Assembly: GCA_934408585.1 (NCBI GenBank) | Contig: CAKRVA010000010.1 | Coordinates: 1-56,957, forward strand | Length of the DNA: 56,957 nt | Direction: 5' to 3' | DNA from: an uncultured Lachnospiraceae bacterium | GTDB lineage: Bacteria; Bacillota; Clostridia; Lachnospirales; Lachnospiraceae | In this document: one piece after another, positions 51,039 through 56,957 of the stretch | Numbering within the stretch: position 1 is the stretch's first letter | Layout of the letters: each line of letters starts with the position of its first letter | Position numbers and translations under genes: made by a program | Notes under the pieces: generated by a model | What the model was told of the DNA's origin: nothing | The model's database searches: none | What the model saw: the letters and a program-made list of their open reading frames with translations, nothing else

Positions 51039-51569
51039 TTATAGGTTCCATTCATACATTTTGTACTCTGTCCAACCCGTATCTTCGTAAAACATTTCCT
51101 TTGCTTCGACAAATTGAAAACCACAACTTGTATAGAGTCGTTCTGCTGCTTTGCAGGCACCAAGGACATCAAGTCGTACCGCTTTTTTATGCTCTGCCCT
51201 TGCAATATTCAATATATTTTCTACTACAATTTTGCCAATCCCTTTTCCTTGTAACTCTGGGTTGACGGCAAGCGCATGAGGAGTCAGGACTTCACTGGAA
51301 TCACAGACGATACCCCATGTACAGTTATCATATCCCTCATTATGTTCGCTGTTCAGGATAACACAGGCATATAAAGTATCATTTTCTATCAAGGTATAGA
51401 GTTCCCCTTTGACAAGGCTGCTCTGAATAAAATTGTCCGATAGATAAACGCCTTTTTCCCATCCAAGATTTTCATTATTTACATTGTTCCTATGTATATC
51501 ATCAATCACATTCCAATAGAATTTCTGTATCATGTGAAAATCAGCTTCACTTGCCTTTTGAAATTTCAT
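51039..51569 (-). CDS. GNAT acetyltransferase
   Basis: 176 residues. It opens FQKASEADFHMIQKFYWNVID and carries HALAVNPELQGKGIGKIVVE as the acetyl-CoA loop and RLDVLGACKAAERLYTSCGF. AAGGAAGA lies upstream. A 176-residue member with long N-terminal part is typical of small-amine acetyltransferases; substrate unknown. Confidence 0.92.
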   Translation of the reverse strand: MKFQKASEADFHMIQKFYWNVIDDIHRNNVNNENLGWEKGVYLSDNFIQSSLVKGELYTLIENDTLYACVILNSEHNEGYDNCTWGIVCDSSEVLTPHALAVNPELQGKGIGKIVVENILNIARAEHKKAVRLDVLGACKAAERLYTSCGFQFVEAKEMFYEDTGWTEYKMYEWNL

Positions 51570-51612
51570 TTGCTTTCTTCCTTGTATTCACTTATATTTA
51601 TACTCTTTAGTC

Positions 51613-52107
51613 TTAAATTTTCCTTTTCTCATCTGTTACTATATGCTCAATTCCTGTGTGTTTTCCAGTTAAGTAGTCCTTCATAAAACTTGGAAATGCC
51701 TTATATTTATCTAAATCGCTTATAAGCAGCCAATACATACTTTCTTTCACACCGTCCAGTGTTGTACTCTTACTGTGAAGTTCCTGTGTTCCTCTTGATT
51801 TCATCATAAAATATAAACAAATCTCATGGCAATCCATCCCTGCCAATGAACCATTTTGGGGCTCAAAAAAATTTTCATGAATTACCGCCAAATGATCAAT
51901 CTCATATGAAACACCGGTCTCTTCCAGGACTTCTCTCTTTACAGCATCTTCTGCAGACTCTCCTATATGGACTCCACCGCCGATAGAATAGTAATAATCG
52001 TCTAATTCATTGCCTGCAAACAGCACACAATCATTCTCGATAATAATTGCTGCCACACGATATCTAAACCATTTACTTCCCTTTGTAAAACCACAATCAT
52101 ATTCCAT
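51613..52107 (-). CDS. NUDIX hydrolase
   Basis: 164 residues. The Nudix box is GGGVHIGESAEDAVKREV followed by LEETG (in the same block). The N-terminus FRYRVAAIIIENDCVLFA and the late WLLISDLDKYKAFPSFM are typical. AAAGGTG lies 7 nt before the ATG; the upstream ORF reading is not used. The substrate is unknown. Confidence 0.92.
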   Translation of the reverse strand: MEYDCGFTKGSKWFRYRVAAIIIENDCVLFAGNELDDYYYSIGGGVHIGESAEDAVKREVLEETGVSYEIDHLAVIHENFFEPQNGSLAGMDCHEICLYFMMKSRGTQELHSKSTTLDGVKESMYWLLISDLDKYKAFPSFMKDYLTGKHTGIEHIVTDEKRKI

Positions 52108-52147
52108 ATTTTCACCTTTGCAACTTCCAATTACCATCTTTTCTAAA

Positions 52148-52381
52148 TCAATTTTTACTTCTTATGTACCATTTCACCGCTACTTTTATCAACACACAAA
52201 TCACCAACACTGCAAAAGTGACTGCACCATGCATCAAAATACTGGTATACCACGGAGCCGAATTCACTTCATACAATGCAGGATGCGTTTTATAATCCAC
52301 AAAAGTATATATTGAATTCCCAATAAATACCCCTGCAAAACATCCCATGATGGTATTCAAAATAGCATTTATTTTTTTCAT
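52148..52381 (-). CDS. small DUF3021-like membrane protein fragment
   Basis: 77 residues with two hydrophobic segments: INAILNTIMGCFAGVFIGNS and SILMHGAVTFAVLVICVLI, the latter followed by a basic tail. The spacing and the HPALY-type loop resemble membrane proteins of the DUF3021 group, but it is short. GGGGGACTG precedes the ATG. No function. Confidence 0.65.
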   Translation of the reverse strand: MKKINAILNTIMGCFAGVFIGNSIYTFVDYKTHPALYEVNSAPWYTSILMHGAVTFAVLVICVLIKVAVKWYIRSKN

Positions 52382-52404
52382 ACAGTCCCCCGAAACTTGC
52401 TATT

Positions 52405-52884
52405 TTATATCAACATTACAATCAAACCAACAATAGGTGCAAATGCAAGTCCAATAATCATTCCTCTTACACTTCCTTTAAAATGAAACCAAACTGCTGA
52501 TTTTTCAACTGGACTTACTTTAGCCATCTTGTAGAATTTATCAAAAGGGGCAAATAAAATATCCACCACCAAAAAGTCATACCAATCAACCACCAGCCAC
52601 AAAAGATATGCGGTTAATGTTGCTTTTGCAAATGTTGTGATACCATTAACAAATCGCAAAACAAGCGCAAATAAAACAGCATAAACAACCATTGCTATTA
52701 ATTTGCGAATGATGTCACTCTTTTTTGCCGGCGGTTTTTCTGCAACCACATTCAAATCACGCAGCTTATCTGACACCACAGGAGGATAATCATTTATAAA
52801 AATCTCTCTTCGCCTCGCACACAATATCTCTAACGCAACCGTAAATAAAACACATGCAACAACACACTCTATAGCAAAAATCAT
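52405..52884 (-). CDS. multi-pass membrane protein of unknown function
   Basis: 159 residues with about four helices: IECVVACVLFTVALEILCA, MVVYAVLFALVLRFVNGI, AYLLWLVVDWYDFLVVDIL and GMIIGLAFAPIVGLIVMLI. A polar loop with PPVVSDKLRDL separates helix 1 from the rest. GAAGGAGGATAG lies upstream. It precedes the 77-residue gene by 23 nt and is cotranscribed with it. Confidence 0.75.
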   Translation of the reverse strand: MIFAIECVVACVLFTVALEILCARRREIFINDYPPVVSDKLRDLNVVAEKPPAKKSDIIRKLIAMVVYAVLFALVLRFVNGITTFAKATLTAYLLWLVVDWYDFLVVDILFAPFDKFYKMAKVSPVEKSAVWFHFKGSVRGMIIGLAFAPIVGLIVMLI

Positions 52885-53014
52885 AAGCTATCCTCCTTCG
52901 TTTTCTATACACATTATTTTCTACTACCTATATTATCATAAAATGATATCTTATGTTTGACATTTTAACCATATGATAATACCTCTGACGTTGTTCTTCC
53001 TCTTATGCCCCACA

Positions 53015-53379
53015 TAATTGCTCATTTTCTATATGCATTATTTTCTTCATATTACATCCCCAAAAAGAGAAATTTTTTTCTATATGCATATTTTCACATC
53101 TCCAATACCCAATTTTTTCTATATAGTCAAGCAAACCTCCTATAATGTCCAAATTTTAGCGCCTTTTTGGACATTATGACTTCCTTATTTTCCATATAGA
53201 AAATGCATCTGATATTTGGGGATATTTCATCCTGCTTTTTCTCCATATAGAAAATCCAACTACGGCAAATCTTACACTTTGGACATTTCACGCCGCTTAT
53301 TTTCCATATAGAAAATCCAACTACGGCAAATCTTACACTTTGGACATTTCACGCCGCTTTTTCTTCATATAGAAAATCA
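53015..53379. repeat. modular inverted-repeat element, copy D
   Basis: Left boxes start at 53025, 53076 and 53115. Right boxes start at 53194, 53245, 53306 and 53367. The central arms ATAATGTCCAAA (53142-53153) and TTTGGACATTAT (53166-53177) pair perfectly. The last two right units are near-identical 61-bp tandem copies, each with CCAACTACGGCAAATCTTAC and TTTGGACATTTCACGCCGC, indicating a recent duplication. The gap 52885-53621 otherwise holds no gene. Confidence 0.88.
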
Positions 53380-53621
53380 AACCGCCTCAAATACGACGCC
53401 CCCTAATGCGCCTCCCTAAATTACCCCCGAATCCATACCTTTTACATCCATAACTTTTAAATCCGTAGAAATAATAGAAAGCAAATTAGAACAGAAACAG
53501 AAATCCACCGCAGAATCATTGCATTTTCCATTATTAAGTGTTATTATTTTAACGATGTTGATTAATTAAAGTTTCACTTCATTATTATGATGAAGAAATA
53601 TAACGAAAAGAGGAAGTAACC

Positions 53622-54533
53622 ATGAGTAAAACATTTGCTGACTTAATCGCAAAAGTCAATGAATGCGGTACGAAAAAGGTAGCTGTTGCAGTTGCCCAGG
53701 ACTCTGCCGTATTGGAAGCCGTAAAAGTTGCAAAAGAACGTAAAATTGCAGATGCCATCTTAGTTGGTGACGAAGCAAAAATCCGCGAAATCGCTGCATC
53801 ATTAAACATTGATTTGAGCGGATTTGAAATCATTAACGTCGAAGACGTTACCGAAGCTGCCCGCACAGCTGTTAAGCTTGTTCATGATGGCAAAGCAGAT
53901 ATGTATATGAAAGGACTTATTGACACGAAGGGATTTTTGAAGAGCGTTCTTGACAAAGAAGTAGGTTTAAGAACCGGAAAGGCTCTTTCCCATGTATGTG
54001 TATTTGATGTAGAAGGCATTGACCACTTACTGTTCTTAACAGACGTTGCATTTATGCCATACCCTACTTTGGAAGATAAGGTAAATATCATTAACAATAC
54101 TTTGGAAATCACCAAGGCATGTGGTATTGAGAATCCAAAGGTAGCTCCTCTTGCTGCTGTTGAAGTTGTCAATCCGAAAATGCCTGTTACCGTAGAAGCT
54201 GCTGAACTTACCCAGATGAACAAGGAGGGAAAAATTACAGGATGTATCGTAGACGGTCCTCTTTCCTTAGACCTTGCCATTGATCCGGAAGCTGCTAAGC
54301 ACAAAGGTGCTACTGACCGTGCAATCCAGGGTGATGCAGATATTCTTCTTTTCCCTGATATTCATGCCGGCAACCTTGTATATAAGGCAATGGTACATAC
54401 CGCAAAAGTGGTAAACGGAAACATTCTTACCGGAACAAAGGCACCGGTTATCTTGACCTCCCGTTCCGACTCTGTTGAAGTAAAAGTAAATTCATTGGCT
54501 CTTGGTGCTGTCGTTGCTGCTTCTTTGAAGTAA
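53622..54533 (+). CDS. ptb: phosphate butyryltransferase
   Basis: 303 residues, matching the short Ptb length rather than the longer two-domain Pta. It has the PTA/PTB family motifs MYMKGLIDTKGFLKSVL, HVCVFDVEGIDHLLFLTDVAF and the C-terminal DILLFPDIHAGNLVYKAM, then TSRSDS. It converts butyryl-CoA and phosphate to butyryl phosphate. Butyrate kinase follows, which decides butyryl over acetyl. AAGAGGAAG lies upstream. The promoter is probably within 53396-53600; I see only weak candidates there. Confidence 0.93.
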   Translation: MSKTFADLIAKVNECGTKKVAVAVAQDSAVLEAVKVAKERKIADAILVGDEAKIREIAASLNIDLSGFEIINVEDVTEAARTAVKLVHDGKADMYMKGLIDTKGFLKSVLDKEVGLRTGKALSHVCVFDVEGIDHLLFLTDVAFMPYPTLEDKVNIINNTLEITKACGIENPKVAPLAAVEVVNPKMPVTVEAAELTQMNKEGKITGCIVDGPLSLDLAIDPEAAKHKGATDRAIQGDADILLFPDIHAGNLVYKAMVHTAKVVNGNILTGTKAPVILTSRSDSVEVKVNSLALGAVVAASLK

Positions 54534-54582
54534 AAACGGCATAACCATTCCAAAATAAAAAACAAACAAGGAGAATACTGAG

Positions 54583-55650
54583 ATGTCTATTAAAAGTTTA
54601 ATTATCAATCCAGGTTCCACTTCTACCAAAATTGGTGTTTTTGAAGACGAAACCTTATTATTTGAAGAAACTCTCCGTCATTCCACAGAAGAAATTGCTC
54701 AATATGCCAGCATTGTTGACCAGAAGGATTTTCGTAAGGAAATCATTATGAACCTTTTAAAAGAAAAGAATTTCGATATTCATTCTCTTCAGGTTGTTGT
54801 TGGACGTGGCGGTATGTTAAAGCCAATTCCAGGCGGAACCTATGCCGTAACAGATGAATTACTCGAAGATTTAAAGATTGGAAAACAGGGACAGCATGCT
54901 TCTAACCTTGGCGGTATCCTTGCAAGAGAAATCGGTGATTCCATCGGAGTTCCTTCTTATATTGTAGACCCCGTTGTTGTTGATGAGCTGATGCCTATCG
55001 CACGTTACTCCGGAGTTCCTGAGCTTCCACGTACCAGCGTATTCCATGCATTAAACCAGAAAGCAGTTGCAAAACGCTTTGCAAAAGAAAAGAATGTTGC
55101 TTATGATTCTTTACGTCTGATTGTTGTTCACATGGGCGGTGGTGTTTCCGTAGGTGCCCATGAAAACGGACGTGTTGTTGATGTCTTTAATGCCTTAGAT
55201 GGTGATGGTGCTTTTTCACCGGAAAGAGCCGGTGCTGTTCCTTCCGGAGCTTTAATCAAAATGTGCTTCTCCGGTAAATATACCGAAAAGGAAATCTACA
55301 AGAAGATTAATGGTAACGGCGGATTCAATGCATACCTCGGAACCAACGACATGCGTAACGTAGAAAAGATGGTAAACGATGGTGATGACCATGCAAAAGA
55401 AGTTCGTGAAGCCTTCATTCTTCAGGTTGCAAAAGATATCGGTTCTATGGCAGCTGTTTTGAACGGAAAAGTTGACCAGATTATCATGACCGGTGGTATT
55501 GCTTATAATAAGAGCGTAACCGATGGTCTTGCAGAACGTGTTGGATTTATCGCACCGATTACCGTATATCCTGGCGAAGATGAGCTTCTTGCTCTTACTC
55601 AGGGCGCATTACGTGTTATGAATGGTGAAGAAGAAGTAAAGAAGTACTAA
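54583..55650 (+). CDS. buk: butyrate kinase
   Basis: 355 residues of the acetokinase (ASKHA) family at the Buk length. The N-terminus SLIINPGSTSTKIGVFEDE is typical, followed by VVGRGGMLKPIPGGTYAV, the phosphate loop LIVVHMGGGVSVGAHENGR and the C-terminal IIMTGGIAYN. It makes butyrate and ATP from butyryl phosphate, the last step of the Ptb-Buk route used by some gut Lachnospiraceae. AAGGAG precedes the ATG, 49 nt after ptb. Confidence 0.96.
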   Translation: MSIKSLIINPGSTSTKIGVFEDETLLFEETLRHSTEEIAQYASIVDQKDFRKEIIMNLLKEKNFDIHSLQVVVGRGGMLKPIPGGTYAVTDELLEDLKIGKQGQHASNLGGILAREIGDSIGVPSYIVDPVVVDELMPIARYSGVPELPRTSVFHALNQKAVAKRFAKEKNVAYDSLRLIVVHMGGGVSVGAHENGRVVDVFNALDGDGAFSPERAGAVPSGALIKMCFSGKYTEKEIYKKINGNGGFNAYLGTNDMRNVEKMVNDGDDHAKEVREAFILQVAKDIGSMAAVLNGKVDQIIMTGGIAYNKSVTDGLAERVGFIAPITVYPGEDELLALTQGALRVMNGEEEVKKY

Positions 55651-55676
55651 TTCTTTTCCCTCTTTCCACTGCATAA

Positions 55677-55716
55677 AAAAGCAAGGAACCTTTTGTGGCT
55701 CCTTGCTTTTCTTTTT
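55677..55716. terminator. bidirectional terminator between buk and the convergent gene
   Basis: An 11-bp stem AAAAGCAAGGA / TCCTTGCTTTT with a 12-nt loop, followed on plus by CTTTTTATT. On the minus strand the T-run is TTTTTTATG. It should stop both ptb-buk and the gene ending at 55715. Confidence 0.85.
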
Positions 55717-56119
55717 ATTTCATTTCAAATTCCCGGTCTATTTTTTCTTTTGTAAAAGCATAATCCCCCATGCTATTCTGGCTTGCTTCCGCCTTGTCTG
55801 CCCATTTCTGTGCTTCCTGCTCGTCTCCGTATGCAGCAAACGCCTTTTGCAAAGAAACTGCTTCATAGTAATCTGCAACTGCCTTATACTCTGAAAAGCC
55901 TTTCATGTAATCTCCCGGAGCATTTTCATTCGTCTTAATATCCTCCACCAGTCGAAAGTACCTTTCATCTGCAACATCGTACATCAGTGAGCTTTCGCTA
56001 TATGTAATTGGTTCCTGCCCCTGAAAGATACGTGCAAACAAAGCCACAACATTTATAACAAGAATTACTACCAATATGGTAATTACAGCTATCCAGATAT
56101 TTTTATTATCCCGCTTCAT
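55715..56119 (-). CDS. single-pass membrane protein
   Basis: 134 residues. Basic KRDNKN, then the helix IWIAVITILVVILVINVVALF, then a helical soluble domain rich in Tyr, Glu and Ala (YKAVADYYEAVSLQKAFAAY). The tail includes QKWADKAEASQNSMGDYAFT. The gene overlaps the upstream zinc-ribbon gene by 14 bp, so the two probably act together. No family is recognised. Confidence 0.7.
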   Translation of the reverse strand: MKRDNKNIWIAVITILVVILVINVVALFARIFQGQEPITYSESSLMYDVADERYFRLVEDIKTNENAPGDYMKGFSEYKAVADYYEAVSLQKAFAAYGDEQEAQKWADKAEASQNSMGDYAFTKEKIDREFEMK

Positions 56120-56867
56120 TTAACCGTACGCCCTCCTCTAAAATGATTCTTCTCTGTACCGATGATAATTCCGGAAATTTCTGCAAATCCTCCCTGGAAA
56201 CATTACAGTATGTATACAGAAGAGCATAAATCTGCTCTAAGCATTTCTCCATGGTCTCCTTATGGCTTCCGGAATATGCACTGTCGTCTCCATAAGATTC
56301 CTGTCTGTCCATTGCCTGATAAATCTCTTTCAGCGAGGAATCAATCAAATCCAGCTGATACTCAATATCCCGTTCCGGGTCATGTTTACTATAATATACC
56401 AGCTTCATAACTGCATAGTAGATGTATTCATAATTTCCACAAACAATTCGAATCTGTGAAAAATCATCCAATGCATCCACACGCCACACATTATGACTGT
56501 TACAAAACTGTGTAATTCCTATATAGTCACCCTCCTGTTCCATCCGCTCTAATTCCGCACGGAAAACATCTGCCTGCCTGACATCCCGGGAACACTGCAT
56601 TTCATATGAAATCTGGTCTGCAAGCACCTCTCTTCCAAAAAAGGCAAGTGCATTCAGTGCCACCAGTACCGCAACAATTGTTATGCGGACCGAAAGACCT
56701 GTATAACGATTTGTCACGCGATAAACATCTTGTTTCGTTTCCTGGAATTCCTGCTGATACCGGTTCATATCTTCCCGATGCTTTTTGTAGTAAGGATTCG
56801 TTGTTCCACAGTATGGACACCTTTGATGTTCGATGTGCAAATCTGCACCACAATTTTCACACTTCAT
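56106..56867 (-). CDS. zinc-ribbon membrane protein
   Basis: 253 residues. The N-terminal zinc ribbon MKCENCGADLHIEHQRCPYC leads to a helix with ITIVAVLVALNALAFFG near residues 60-80 and a long helical extracytoplasmic domain (residues 85-253). The layout matches Lachnospiraceae membrane proteins with a CxxC start whose function is unknown. Overlaps the downstream gene by 14 bp. A TATAAT-like -10 lies at about 56887-56892 on the minus strand without a good -35. Confidence 0.75.
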   Translation of the reverse strand: MKCENCGADLHIEHQRCPYCGTTNPYYKKHREDMNRYQQEFQETKQDVYRVTNRYTGLSVRITIVAVLVALNALAFFGREVLADQISYEMQCSRDVRQADVFRAELERMEQEGDYIGITQFCNSHNVWRVDALDDFSQIRIVCGNYEYIYYAVMKLVYYSKHDPERDIEYQLDLIDSSLKEIYQAMDRQESYGDDSAYSGSHKETMEKCLEQIYALLYTYCNVSREDLQKFPELSSVQRRIILEEGVRLNEAG

Positions 56868-56957
56868 TCTTCTCTATGTATCCTCGTATTATATAGTAGT
56901 AGTTTTTAGAGACCCTCTCCAAGGTCTTTATTACTATTAAGTCATAGTCTTTTCTTT

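Noticed and set aside
53194..53379. CRISPR-like appearance of the repeated CATATAGAAAATC boxes
   Set aside because: Intervening sequences are partly conserved or duplicated rather than unique, the boxes point both ways around a centre, spacings are 40-61 bp, and no cas gene is present.
35796..53379. Integron-type cassette array with the repeats as attC sites
   Set aside because: No integron integrase, no GTTRRRY-type core sites, and several genes lie between successive elements.

Overview
The window looks like the chromosome of a low-GC Clostridia species of the Lachnospiraceae type, that is, an anaerobic gut Firmicute. The signs are the conserved-gene content (tex, secA-prfB, tsaE-tsaB-rimI, tsaD-ispD), strong AGGAGG ribosome binding sites with many GTG/TTG starts, Lachnospiraceae-style small zinc-ribbon and DUF proteins, Tn916-like transposon debris, and a phosphate butyryltransferase-butyrate kinase pair (a Coprococcus-like trait; the genus is inference).

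Layout. (1) 1-900: the 5' end of a 16S rRNA gene on the minus strand, preceded by two tRNA-Ser genes and one strong promoter. (2) 900-7400: minus-strand housekeeping genes for tRNA t6A modification (tsaE, tsaB, tsaD), rimI, ispD and rnz, with small conserved membrane or zinc-ribbon proteins. (3) 7400-12300: a 210-bp palindromic MITE-like element, a MacAB/Ykn-type efflux operon under an operator-promoter, and a RibU riboflavin transporter behind a clear FMN riboswitch. (4) 12300-26600: an rsmH paralogue, tex, three plus-strand genes, prfB with its programmed frameshift, secA, a PilZ protein and a second FtsX-type ABC system under a palindromic operator. (5) 26700-53400: an AT-rich accessory region of mostly minus-strand small genes (acetyltransferases, NUDIX, VOC, racemase, ATC-hydrolase-like, lipoproteins, an MCP). 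A decayed 4.3-kb integrative element at 37959-42280 interrupts it; this carries TnpV, MerR, an ABC exporter, a KTR protein, a broken relaxase and the integrase tail. (6) 53600-56957: ptb-buk for butyrate formation and ATP, then two small zinc-ribbon/membrane genes.

The most unusual feature is a family of four long intergenic elements (about 35796-36102, 46417-46666, 50715-51020 and 53015-53379). Each has three left-facing and two to four right-facing copies of a TTTTCTATAT/ATATAGAAAA box at nearly fixed spacings (51, 40, about 79, 51, 61, 61 bp), arranged around a central inverted repeat whose stem shows a compensatory base change between copies. I recognise no named element that matches this. 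Other points of interest are a prfB frameshift site that uses UAA instead of UGA, two promoters nested in the terminator hairpin of the upstream gene, and several gene remnants.
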